This document shows positions 54,276-62,404 of a stretch of 64,000 nt of DNA, piece by piece. Both the position numbers and the translations under genes were made by a program. Origin of the DNA: an uncultured Collinsella sp. (GTDB lineage Bacteria; Actinomycetota; Coriobacteriia; Coriobacteriales; Coriobacteriaceae); the NCBI GenBank assembly GCA_958369225.1, contig CATXID010000009.1:11174-75173 (forward strand). The letters are read 5' to 3'. Under the pieces are notes generated by a model. It saw only the letters and a list, made by a program, of their open reading frames with translations. It searched no databases and was not told where the DNA came from. Positions within the stretch are counted from its first letter, which is position 1; each line of letters begins with the position of its first letter.

Positions 54276-56702
54276 TTACGCGTGCCAGATCTCGTCGCGG
54301 TACTCGCGAATGGTGCGGTCGCTCGAGAACCAGCCGGAGGAGGCGGTGTTGAGCAGCGCCTTGCGGTTCCAAGTCTCCTGGTCGCTGTAGCTGTTCGTGA
54401 GCGCCTCCCAGGCGTCGACATAGCTGCGGAAGTCGGCCATGACCAGGTCGGGGTCGTTGTTGTTCATGAGCTCGTTGTAGATGCTCTCGAAGTTGCCCGA
54501 AAGACCCGCAAAGGTGTTGTCCTTGAGCTCGTCCATTACGCGGCCCAGGCGCTCGCGATCGCCGTTGAGGGTGTCCCACGCAAAGTAGCTGTTGGATGCC
54601 CAGAGCTGCTCGACCTCGGGGGCGGTCAGGCCAAAGATGGCCTCGTTCTCGCGGCCGGCCAGGTCGGCGATCTCGATGTTGGCGCCGTCGAGGGTGCCCA
54701 GCGTAATGGCGCCGTTCATCATGAGCTTCATGTTAGACGTGCCCGAGGCCTCCTTGCCGGCCGTGGAGATCTGCTCCGAGATCTCGGCGGCGGGGTAGAT
54801 GAGCTGGGCGTTGCTTACGCGGAAGTTGGGGATAAAGCAGACCTTCATGACCTCGTTCACACGGGCATCGTTGTTGATGACGTCGGCCACGGAGTTAATG
54901 AGGCGGATGGTCTCCTTGGCGAAGGTGTAGCTCGAGGCAGCCTTGCCGCTAAAGATGAAGGTCGTCGGCGTCACATGGAAGTTGGGGTCGGCGATGCGAC
55001 GGTTGTAGATGTCCATCACCTTCATGATGTTCATGAGCTGGCGCTTGTAAGCGTGGAAGCGCTTAACCTGAACATCGAAGACGGTGTTGGGGTCAATGAC
55101 CAGACCGGTCTCGGCCTTAACGTAGGCGGCCAGGCGCTCCTTGTTGGCACGCTTGGAGGCGCCCACGGCCTTCAGGAACTCGGTGTCGTCCTTAAACTCC
55201 TTGAGCTTCTCCAGTTCAAAGGCGTCCTTGAGCCAGCCATCGCCAATGGCCTCGGTGACGAGCTTGGTGTAGGTGGGGTTGGCCTCGGCAAAGAAGCGAC
55301 GGTGCGAGATGCCGTTGGTCTTGTTGTTGAACTTCTCGGGCGTCAGGGCATAGAAGTCCTTGAGCACGATGTTCTTGATGATGTCGGAGTGGATCTTGGC
55401 AACGCCGTTGACGCTGTGGCTGCAGATTACAGACAGGTTGGCCATGCGAATCTCGCCGTCCCACAGGATGGCGGTCTGGCGCAGACGCTCCTGCCAGCCC
55501 TCCTGCGTGGTGTCGAACGACTCGTGCCAACGACGGCTGATCTCGTCGATGATCTGGTACACGCGGGGGAGGAGCTTGGAGAACGTGCCGATGGGCCACT
55601 TCTCCAGGGCCTCGGGCAGGATGGTGTGGTTGGTGTAGCTCACGACCTGCGTCACGATGTTCCAGGCGTCGTCCCACTCAAGCTTCTTCTCGTCGATGAG
55701 GATACGCATGAGCTCGGGGCCGCACATGGCGGGGTGGGTGTCGTTGGTATGGATGGCCACAAACTGCGGCATCAGCTCCCAGTTCTCGCCGTGCTCCTTC
55801 TCAAAGGTGTCGAGCAGGCTGTAGATGCCGGCGGAAACAAACAGGTACTCCTGCTTCAGGCGCAGCAGACGGCCGTGCTCGCCGGCGTCGTTGGGGTAGA
55901 GGATGGCGCTGATGGCCTCGGCCTCGGCGCGCTCGGCGTCGGCCAGGGCGTAGTCGCCGCGGTTGAAGGCCTCCAGATCGAAGTGCTCCTCGACCGGTTC
56001 GGCGGCCCAGACGCGCAGCTTGTTGACGGTCTCGCCGGCATAGCCCACCACGGGGATGTCATAGGGGACGGCCAGGATGTCCTGCGTGTCTACCGTGCGG
56101 TAGAACGTGCGGCCGTTCTCCTCAAAGCCCTCAACATGGCCACCAAACTTGATGGTCACGGCCTTGTCCTGACGACGGACCTCCCAGGGATAGCCGTGGG
56201 TGAGCCACTCGTCGGTGGCCTCGACCTGGCTGCCGTTGACGATCTCCTGCTTAAACAGGCCGTAGCGGTAGCGCATGCCGTTGCCGTAGCCGGCAATGCC
56301 CTCGGCTGCCATGGAATCCAGGAAGCATGCGGCCAGGCGGCCCAGGCCACCGTTGCCCAGCGCCGGATCGGGCTCCTGGTTCTCGATGACGGACAGGTCG
56401 AAGCCCATGTCGTCGAGCGCCTCGGCGACCATGTCGCGCACGCCAAAGTTGAGCAGGTAGTTGTCGAGCAGGCGGCCGATCAAAAACTCGATCGAGAAGT
56501 AGTACACGCGCTTCTTGCCCTCGGCGGTCACACGGGCGTCACTCTTGGTGGCAACGGTGCGCGCCTTCTCGGCCACGAGCTTGGCCAGGGCGTTAAAGCG
56601 GTCCAGGTCGCTGGCGGCCTCGACGCTCTTGCCGCTAATGCTCATGACAGCATCGCGATAGAGCTCGGTAAACTCCTGCTTGTTGTCGAAGATCTTATTC
56701 AT
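54276..56702 (-). CDS. glgP: Glycogen/starch/alpha-glucan phosphorylase
   Basis: The 808-residue GT35 enzyme releases glucose 1-phosphate from glycogen. The PLP-binding lysine lies in EASGTSNMKLMMNGAITLGT, the family signature. NQEPDPALGNGGLGRLAACF and the active-site HTNDTHPAM are also present. GAAAGGAAC precedes the ATG. Being in one operon with the synthetic genes suggests glycogen turnover rather than simple storage. No extended tail. Confidence 0.96.
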   Translation of the reverse strand: MNKIFDNKQEFTELYRDAVMSISGKSVEAASDLDRFNALAKLVAEKARTVATKSDARVTAEGKKRVYYFSIEFLIGRLLDNYLLNFGVRDMVAEALDDMGFDLSVIENQEPDPALGNGGLGRLAACFLDSMAAEGIAGYGNGMRYRYGLFKQEIVNGSQVEATDEWLTHGYPWEVRRQDKAVTIKFGGHVEGFEENGRTFYRTVDTQDILAVPYDIPVVGYAGETVNKLRVWAAEPVEEHFDLEAFNRGDYALADAERAEAEAISAILYPNDAGEHGRLLRLKQEYLFVSAGIYSLLDTFEKEHGENWELMPQFVAIHTNDTHPAMCGPELMRILIDEKKLEWDDAWNIVTQVVSYTNHTILPEALEKWPIGTFSKLLPRVYQIIDEISRRWHESFDTTQEGWQERLRQTAILWDGEIRMANLSVICSHSVNGVAKIHSDIIKNIVLKDFYALTPEKFNNKTNGISHRRFFAEANPTYTKLVTEAIGDGWLKDAFELEKLKEFKDDTEFLKAVGASKRANKERLAAYVKAETGLVIDPNTVFDVQVKRFHAYKRQLMNIMKVMDIYNRRIADPNFHVTPTTFIFSGKAASSYTFAKETIRLINSVADVINNDARVNEVMKVCFIPNFRVSNAQLIYPAAEISEQISTAGKEASGTSNMKLMMNGAITLGTLDGANIEIADLAGRENEAIFGLTAPEVEQLWASNSYFAWDTLNGDRERLGRVMDELKDNTFAGLSGNFESIYNELMNNNDPDLVMADFRSYVDAWEALTNSYSDQETWNRKALLNTASSGWFSSDRTIREYRDEIWHA

Positions 56703-56796
56703 ACGTTCCTTTCCCCCGGGGATGTTTCTCCCGGAACGGTTATGACTTATATCCTACGCCACGTCGGGGCGGGTAATTACAGCTGTAACGGCTTTG

Positions 56797-59076
56797 TTAC
56801 GCATCCTTGGTAGACGACTTAACAGAAGCAGACTTGGCCTTGGTAGCGGCCTTTTTTGCAGCCGGCTTCTTGGTCGCGGTAGCCATAGCAGCGGGCTTTG
56901 TGGTGGCTTTAGCCTTGGCCTTGGTCGTCGTAGCCTTGGCCGTGGCAGGAGCCTTCTTGGCAGCCGCGGGCTTGGGCTTCACCGAGGGCGTGCGCTTACG
57001 CGTCGCCTTCTTGGGCTTCTCAACCACCGGCGGCTTATAGCTGCTGGGACCGCGGCGCTTTAGCACCACACCTGCCAGGCCGGGCACCTTAATCTCGATG
57101 GAGTCCATCTGCCCGTTCCAGGGATAGGGTTCGCTCGAGCAGGTGTAAGGCTCCTCGCCGGCATAGCCGCTGCCGCCAAACTCGGGACGGTCGGAATCGA
57201 AGATGACCTCCCAGTCGCCCTCGCGCGGCACGCCCACGCGGAAGCTCTCGTAGCTCGCCGGGTCAAAGTTGATCAGGATCACCAGGTCGTCGTCGATGTC
57301 CTCGCCCTGGCGCACAAAGCTCACGATGGACTGCTTGGAGTTATCCGCGTCAATCCAGGTAAAGCCGTCGTCGGTGTAGCCGCGCTCGTACAGGGCGGGC
57401 TCGGCGGTGTACAGGTGGTTGAGCGCCTTGATAAACGCCTGATGATGACGGTGGGTCTCGTACTCCTCGGTCAGGAACCACTGGATGGACTCGTAGTAGC
57501 GCCACTCAATAAACTGGCCGATCTCGTTGCCCATAAAGTTGAGCTTGGCACCGGGGTGCGTCATCTGGTAGAAGGCCAGCGTGCGCAGGCCGGCAAACTG
57601 GCGCCACCAGTCGCCCGGCATGCGGCCGATGAGCGAGCACTTGCCGTGCACGACCTCGTCGTGACTCAGCGGGCAAATGAAGTTTTCGGTAAAGGCGTAC
57701 ATGATGGAGAACGTGAGCAGGCCGTGGTTGCCGGGGCGCCACGGAAAATCGGTCTGCATGTAGTGCAGGGTGTCGTTCATCCAGCCCATGTCCCACTTGT
57801 AGTGGAAGCCCAGGCCGCCGTCCTGCGGCGGGTAGGTCACGAGCGGCCACGCGGTGGACTCCTCGGCCATCATCATCACGTCGGGGAAGTGGGCCTCCAC
57901 GGCGCAGTTGACCTGGCGGATAAACGCGCTGGCGTCCAGGTCCTCCTCGGTACCGTACTTGTTGAACTTCTTTTGGCCGGGATCGTCGATGCCAAAGTTG
58001 AGGTACAGCATGCTGGACACGCCGTCCATGCGAATGCCGTCCATGTGGAAGTTCTCGAGCCAGTACAGCACGTTGGAGACCAGGAAGGAGCGGACCTCGC
58101 CACGGGCGAAGTCAAACTTGTGCGTGCCCCAGTTGGGGTGAATCTCGTGCTCAAACAGCATGTGGCCGTTAAAGGTGGCAAGGCCGTGGGAGTCGGCGCA
58201 AAAACCGCCGGGCACCCAGTCCATGATCACGCCGATGCCCGCCTCGTGGCATGCATCGATAAAGTGCATGAGCTGCTGCGGGTTGCCGTAGCGCGACGTG
58301 GCGGCATAGTAGCCGGTCGTCTGATAGCCCCAGGAGCCGTCGAAGGGATGCTCCATCAGCGGCATGACCTCGATATGCGTGTAGCCCATGTCGCGCACGT
58401 AGTCCACGAGCTCCACCGACAGGTCGTCGTAGGTGTAGAACTCGCCGCGCTGCGCGGGGAAGGGATCCATGGGGCCGGGGTAGTTGCCGTACTCGTCCGG
58501 CTCGCCCTGCGGCGCGTCGCCGTGGCGCTTCCACGAGCCAATATGCACCTCGTAGATGTTAAGGGGTTGCGACATGTGGTTATGGCTGGCGCGGCGCTTA
58601 AGCCACGCGGCGTCGTTCCACTTGTAGCCATCGAGGGTCCACAGCACGCTGGCCGTTCCCGGAGGGCACTCGGCCTTAAAGGCATACGGATCGGCCTTGT
58701 AGAGCTTTTCGCCCTCGTTGGTCTCGATAAGGTACTTATAGAGCTGGCCCTGCTCGGCGCCAGGAATAAAGCCTTCCCAAATAGCGCTCGTATGCATGGG
58801 CACCAGCGGGTTGGCTTGTTCATCCCAGTCGTTAAATTCGCCAATGACATGGACGCTCTTTACGTCGGGCGCCCAAACGCAAAAACGCCAGCCGCGCGTA
58901 CGGTTCTGCGTGTCGGGGTGCGCGCCCATCTTTTCCCAGCTGCGCTCCCACGTACCAATGCCAAACAGATAGACATCGTCCTTGGTGAGCTCCGGTGCGT
59001 GCGGGGCGGCTTTGCGGGTAGCAGGCTTTTTGGTTGCTGGCTTTAGCTTTGTATCGCTCACGTTTGATCCCATCAT
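56797..59076 (-). CDS. glgB: 1,4-alpha-glucan branching enzyme with Lys/Ala-rich tails
   Basis: About 759 residues. It introduces alpha-1,6 branches into glycogen. A CBM48-like N-terminal module (FCVWAPDVKSVHVIGEFNDWD) precedes the GH13 barrel, with the nucleophile in MDGIRMDGVSSMLYL, acid/base in MMAEESTAWP and Asp in PLSHDEVVHGK. The ends are unusual: residues 9-25 (DTKLKPATKKPATRKAA) and a C-terminal tail of about 80 residues from KKATRKRTPSVKPKP, rich in Lys, Ala and Thr like the GlgA tail. The start is uncertain: ATG 59076/59073 lacks a good ribosome-binding site, and GTG 59061 has GGGA 6 nt upstream. Confidence 0.94.
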   Translation of the reverse strand: MMGSNVSDTKLKPATKKPATRKAAPHAPELTKDDVYLFGIGTWERSWEKMGAHPDTQNRTRGWRFCVWAPDVKSVHVIGEFNDWDEQANPLVPMHTSAIWEGFIPGAEQGQLYKYLIETNEGEKLYKADPYAFKAECPPGTASVLWTLDGYKWNDAAWLKRRASHNHMSQPLNIYEVHIGSWKRHGDAPQGEPDEYGNYPGPMDPFPAQRGEFYTYDDLSVELVDYVRDMGYTHIEVMPLMEHPFDGSWGYQTTGYYAATSRYGNPQQLMHFIDACHEAGIGVIMDWVPGGFCADSHGLATFNGHMLFEHEIHPNWGTHKFDFARGEVRSFLVSNVLYWLENFHMDGIRMDGVSSMLYLNFGIDDPGQKKFNKYGTEEDLDASAFIRQVNCAVEAHFPDVMMMAEESTAWPLVTYPPQDGGLGFHYKWDMGWMNDTLHYMQTDFPWRPGNHGLLTFSIMYAFTENFICPLSHDEVVHGKCSLIGRMPGDWWRQFAGLRTLAFYQMTHPGAKLNFMGNEIGQFIEWRYYESIQWFLTEEYETHRHHQAFIKALNHLYTAEPALYERGYTDDGFTWIDADNSKQSIVSFVRQGEDIDDDLVILINFDPASYESFRVGVPREGDWEVIFDSDRPEFGGSGYAGEEPYTCSSEPYPWNGQMDSIEIKVPGLAGVVLKRRGPSSYKPPVVEKPKKATRKRTPSVKPKPAAAKKAPATAKATTTKAKAKATTKPAAMATATKKPAAKKAATKAKSASVKSSTKDA

Positions 59077-59289
59077 GACGCGGCAGCGTGTTGCCTTGGT
59101 GACTAGATGCGAAAGGTCCAAGGCTGCACGAATCGAGGGGACGGCGATAGTTCTATGATTCGTTCCACCTCGCGTGCTCGGTGGAACTTTCGGCACGAAA
59201 TACGATAACACCTGTCCGTTACTTTTATGGAGAAAAGTGGATTTGCGGCGGTGTTTAATCGGCGAGCGCCATGTTTAGACCACTGGCAG

Positions 59290-59385
59290 AATTGCGATGG
59301 TAAAACTCTTGACAGTTTTACCAATCAGGGTTTCAAAACTGTTAGGCTGACGTTTGGTAAAACGTTTTTAGCAGGTTGTTTACCA
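59290..59385 (+). promoter_or_regulatory. Divergent glgB / HAD control region with GGTAAAAC operators
   Basis: GGTAAAAC (59299-59306) and GTTTTACC (59315-59322) form an inverted repeat whose 8-nt centre overlaps TTGACA (59309-59314), a possible -35. A second near-palindrome, GGTAAAACGTTTTTAG, begins at 59356, and TTTACC recurs near 59380. This pattern is typical of a LacI-type repressor site. It occupies the 331-bp gap between glgB and the HAD gene, which contains no other recognisable feature. Confidence 0.5.
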
Positions 59386-59407
59386 TTTGACATCGAAAGG
59401 CTCGTTT

Positions 59408-60097
59408 ATGAACCACATCGCTGCTCCAAGTGTTGCTTTTATTTTCGATTGCGACGGAACACTGGTTAATAGCTCCCCCGTCTGGGGCCATGCACAGACC
59501 GAGTTATTGCGCCGTCATGGCATTGATGTAACGGTCGACGATTTTGCCCAGTTTGAACATCTTTCGCTGGAGGACGAGTGCCAGGCCTACCACGACACGT
59601 GGGGCATTGGCGCGAATGGCGAGGAGCTCTATCGCGAGCTGAGTGAGATTTTGATCGATGGCTACTCCAAGGTGCCGCCGCGCGAGGGGCTCCTGGCATT
59701 TTTGGAGCAGGCGCAGGAGGCCGGTATTGCCATGTGCGTTGCCACGTCCACGCCGGCCGAGTTGGTGCAGTCCGCCCTTGCGGGTGCTGGCCTTGATTGC
59801 TATATGGAGTTTATTACCACGACGGGCGAGGCGGGACGCTCCAAGCAATTCCCCGATGTGTACGAGCTGGCGTTGCGTCGCCTGGAGGAGTGCCACGGGC
59901 GCAAGTTTGAGCGCGCATGGGTGTTTGAGGACGCCGTCTTTGGCCTTAAGAGCTCTGGCACCGCAGGATTTAAACGCGTGGGCATTTATGACTCGCACGG
60001 CCGTATGGAGCGCGACGAGGTGCGTGCCAACTGCGACATCTTTATCGACAGCTATGAGGACCTGGACCTGGCCCGCGTGCTTTCGTTTGAGGGCTAG
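59408..60097 (+). CDS. HAD family hydrolase, beta-phosphoglucomutase-like
   Basis: A 229-residue HAD enzyme. The start at 59408 follows GAAAGG. The nucleophile motif is FIFDCDGTLVNSSPVWG with a cap domain of the beta-phosphoglucomutase/phosphatase class. Motif II is CVATSTPAELVQSAL, and motifs III/IV are RSKQFPDVYEL and WVFEDAVFGLKSSGTAGF. It is divergent from glgB and shares GGTAAAAC operators with it, suggesting a role in glucose- or maltose-phosphate metabolism. A plain sugar phosphatase is an equal alternative. Confidence 0.85.
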   Translation: MNHIAAPSVAFIFDCDGTLVNSSPVWGHAQTELLRRHGIDVTVDDFAQFEHLSLEDECQAYHDTWGIGANGEELYRELSEILIDGYSKVPPREGLLAFLEQAQEAGIAMCVATSTPAELVQSALAGAGLDCYMEFITTTGEAGRSKQFPDVYELALRRLEECHGRKFERAWVFEDAVFGLKSSGTAGFKRVGIYDSHGRMERDEVRANCDIFIDSYEDLDLARVLSFEG

Positions 60098-60106
60098 GCG
60101 AGGGCC

Positions 60107-60748
60107 GTGGCTTGCAAAGTATTAGTGGTTTGCGGCTCGCCGGTGGTGGCGAGCGCGGATTTGCTGCGTCAGCTGGCGGGGGAGTGCGACCACATCGTAG
60201 CCGTAGACCGCGGCCTGGACGCCCTGCTGGGCGCGGGGCTGGGCTGCGACGTCTACGTGGGCGACGCCGACACCGTTAGTGATGAGGGACGAGCTCTGGT
60301 CGATGCCGCTGCCGATTTTGAAGTGGAACGCCACAACCCCTACAAGGACTACACCGATCTAGCACTGGCCCTAGACACCATCCGCCGCCGCTGGCCGGGT
60401 GCCGAAGTGGTTGCGACCTGCGCCACCGGCGGCCGCCCGGACATGGCCCTGTCTGTGTTAGGGCTACTGGCAGGCTATGCGGACGCCCCCGTCTGGATCG
60501 AAGAAGACGAAGTGACGGCCAGAATCCTGCACCAGGACGAGACCTGGACCATTGAGGGCGCCGAGGGCAAAACCTTTTCTATCATCGCCATCGCTCCCAA
60601 CACCCAGGTAAGCGAACGCGGCCTAGAATGGGAGTTGGATCACAGCCCCCTAGCCCTGCTAGCCGACACGGGCATCTCAAATGTCGTCAGGAAAACAGCC
60701 AAGATCCAAGTCCTCCAAGGAACGGCGATCGCCTACCTCTACAAGTAA
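60107..60748 (+). CDS. Thiamine diphosphokinase
   Basis: A 213-residue protein starting at GTG 60107, 9 nt after the HAD gene. Family motifs: HIVAVDRGLDALLGAG, the metal-binding VGDADTV (usually GDFDS), NPYKDYTDLALAL (KDxTD) and TGGRPDMALSVLGLL. In the last motif the usual Asp-His pair of GGRxDHxLxN reads DM, an unusual change. The C-terminal half has the beta-sheet thiamine-binding domain (GLEWELDHSPL). It pyrophosphorylates thiamine to the cofactor. Confidence 0.87.
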   Translation: MACKVLVVCGSPVVASADLLRQLAGECDHIVAVDRGLDALLGAGLGCDVYVGDADTVSDEGRALVDAAADFEVERHNPYKDYTDLALALDTIRRRWPGAEVVATCATGGRPDMALSVLGLLAGYADAPVWIEEDEVTARILHQDETWTIEGAEGKTFSIIAIAPNTQVSERGLEWELDHSPLALLADTGISNVVRKTAKIQVLQGTAIAYLYK

Positions 60749-60763
60749 GACATCCCCGCGTGA

Positions 60764-60845
60764 GGGTTTTATCGGGACGGTGGGTTAATTGACAGATTTT
60801 GCCGAAGTCAAAATCTGTCAATTCAGCCCCGTCCCAGGAAAACCC
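60764..60845 (+). repeat. Palindromic element, GGGACGG/TTGACAGATTTT family
   Basis: Nested inverted repeats: GGGTTTT (60764-60770) with AAAACCC (60839-60845); GGGACGG (60774-60780) with CCGTCCC (60829-60835); and the perfect 14-bp AATTGACAGATTTT (60787-60800) with its complement (60810-60823). The loop is 9 nt. No U-tract follows. It lies between the thiamine pyrophosphokinase gene and the tRNA-Ala promoter. Confidence 0.8.
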
Positions 60846-60875
60846 GTAAGTGACGGAAACAACCCAAAAAGCTTC

Positions 60876-60904
60876 TTGCACAACTAAGAATCTTCCCCTA
60901 TAGT
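60876..60904 (+). promoter_or_regulatory. Promoter of tRNA-Ala
   Basis: TTGCAC (60876-60881), 17-bp spacer, TATAGT (60899-60904), 13 bp before the tRNA. Confidence 0.75.
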
Positions 60905-60917
60905 ACTACTTCGTCAC

Positions 60918-60993
60918 GGGGGCGTAGCTCAGCTGGGAGAGCGCTTGACTGGCAGTCAAGAGGTCAGGGGTTCGATCCCCCTCGTCTCCACCA
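60918..60993 (+). tRNA. tRNA-Ala (GGC)
   Basis: The 76-nt gene with encoded CCA. The acceptor stem GGGGGCG/CGTCTCC contains the alanine identity pair G3-U70. The anticodon stem is CTTGA/TCAAG with loop CTGGCAG, giving anticodon GGC. The T-arm is AGGGG-TTCGATC-CCCCT. All arms fold normally. Confidence 0.95.
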
Positions 60994-61008
60994 TCGTGAA
61001 TTCAAAAG

Positions 61009-61035
61009 GCCATCGGATAACCGGTGGCTTTTTTT
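61009..61035 (+). terminator. Terminator of tRNA-Ala
   Basis: Eight-base-pair stem GCCATCGG / CCGGTGGC (one G-U) with loop ATAA, then seven T. Confidence 0.9.
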
Positions 61036-61791
61036 CATACCAATCAACCCCACAAACCAAAGTGACGCGTGCGCCCGCGCCCGCCTCGCAAAAAGTTGCG
61101 CAATTACCTTCCCGGTTTTGTACAAAGTTTGTTAGCCAAACTTAATAGTTTGAGCAATTCACGCCCCCAGCAATACAACTCAGGCAGTGATCGCCAACCC
61201 ACACACCCCCATAAACCTGCGGCAATGCGTGCGAGGCGGCGCGATATCCCCCATAACCACGGCAAATAAACAATATGTTGCTCAACACACCCCAAAACGT
61301 ATGGGCTACCTGCTGTGCTAGGATAACTAACATTACATGGGTTCAACTGTGTTCACGGCTCCAGCAAGCCGCAAAGCGCAGGGTCGATCAGCATCCGGCC
61401 GTAACGGCGGTGCCAGAAAAACCACGAGCTCCAATAGCGTCGTCATGCGTATCGCCTCGAATGATTTTGTTCTTGTGTATGTGCAAACTGTTCTTTCGAA
61501 TTGATATTTCATGACAAATCTCAGCAGTCCTACAGCTGTTTGCGAGCGGTCCAGTTTTGTACCCGCTTGACTGGGCCGCACGCAGCCAGCTGGGGACGCG
61601 GTCTTTTTTGCGATACACGTCCGCGTCTCTAGCCACTGCACTCATACATACCGTTCACGGTGGGGCAGAGCCACGTGCTTGTCTAACTGGGCTCAGGGTT
61701 TGAATATGGAGCGCCTTCGCGCACAAACGCCCTGGCGAAGCCATACCCAAACCCCGTGAGCCATACGTAAGACAGCAAGGGGGTGGTGCTC
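61036..61791 (+). other. Gene-free region before the exopolysaccharide locus, probably a long leader
   Basis: About 750 bp with no credible gene on either strand. All frames are short, lack ribosome-binding sites and show no family motif. Composition is lower in GC and more mixed than the neighbouring genes. Visible structure: an inverted repeat AAGTTTG/CAAACTT near 61125-61145, and a terminator-like hairpin at 61574-61609. The position before a LoaP/NusG-type gene makes a long untranslated leader likely. The promoter was not identified. Confidence 0.5.
61574..61609 (+). terminator. Candidate intrinsic terminator/attenuator in the loaP leader
   Basis: GGCCGC (61574-61579) pairs with GCGGTC (61598-61603, one G-U). 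The inner palindrome CCAGCTGG can extend the fold, and TTTTTT follows. It lies about 180 bp before the loaP start. Upstream, GCGAGCGG and CCCGCTTG could form a competing stem. Confidence 0.5.
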
Positions 61792-62337
61792 GTGTGGTAT
61801 GTGATTCAGGTCATTAACGGTCGCGAAGACGTAATGCGCGAGCGCATAGAGCGTATGGTTCCGGCTGGCGCCATGCAGGAGCTCTTTTACCCCCAATTTC
61901 AAACCGAGATTAAAGTACACGGCGAATGGGTCAACACGACCAAGTTGCTCTTTCCCGGTTACCTTATCTGCGATACGGCAGATCCCCGCACCGTGCAACA
62001 GTATCTGCTGCGTATGGACGACTTTGCCCGGGTGCTATCCCAGGACGGTCGGTTTGTGCCGCTGGCAAAAGAAGAGGTCCAGCTTATTGGCGGCTTTACG
62101 CATAGGGGAGCCCGCGTGGTTCCCATGAGCGAAGCCCTAAAAGACGGTGATCAGGTCGTAGTGACGGCAGGTCCTCTACTGGGCCACGAGGGCCTTATCA
62201 AAAACATTAACAGACGCAAGAGCACTGCTTATTTGGAGCTCGACCTTTGCGGCCGGCGTGTAACCACCCGCGTTGGCCTCGCGGTGCTTTCAGCCGAGCA
62301 GCGCGTAATGCGAAACCTTAAAAAAGCGATCGCCTAA
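61792..62337 (+). CDS. loaP: LoaP/NusG-type transcription antitermination protein
   Basis: A 181-residue protein with the NusG N-terminal fold (WYVIQVINGREDVMRERIER; FYPQFQTEIKVHGEW; LLFPGYLICDT) and a C-terminal KOW motif (LKDGDQVVVTAGPLLGHEGLIKNINRRKSTAYLELDL). It is a specialised paralogue, not housekeeping NusG, because it opens an exopolysaccharide operon. I chose GTG 61792, with AAGGGGG 8 nt upstream; GTGs at 61783 and 61786 are too close. LoaP proteins promote read-through of terminators in long biosynthetic operons by recognising an RNA hairpin in the leader. Confidence 0.85.
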   Translation: MWYVIQVINGREDVMRERIERMVPAGAMQELFYPQFQTEIKVHGEWVNTTKLLFPGYLICDTADPRTVQQYLLRMDDFARVLSQDGRFVPLAKEEVQLIGGFTHRGARVVPMSEALKDGDQVVVTAGPLLGHEGLIKNINRRKSTAYLELDLCGRRVTTRVGLAVLSAEQRVMRNLKKAIA

Positions 62338-62404
62338 TTACGGGCGACTGTTTTACGGGACAGGGAGGATCCTCGGGGGCGGGGACGTAGGTTTGAAGGA
62401 AATA

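Noticed and set aside
54282..56813. 843-codon plus-strand frame opposite glgP
   Set aside because: Mirror of glgP, whose PLP motif and catalytic residues are all on the minus strand; the antisense product has no motifs.
57415..59046. 543-codon plus-strand frame opposite glgB
   Set aside because: Same antisense effect; GlgB on the minus strand carries all GH13 catalytic residues.
61104..61346. 80-codon minus-strand frame in the gene-free region before loaP
   Set aside because: Rich in Trp, Cys and Arg with no ribosome-binding site or family resemblance; consistent with chance.
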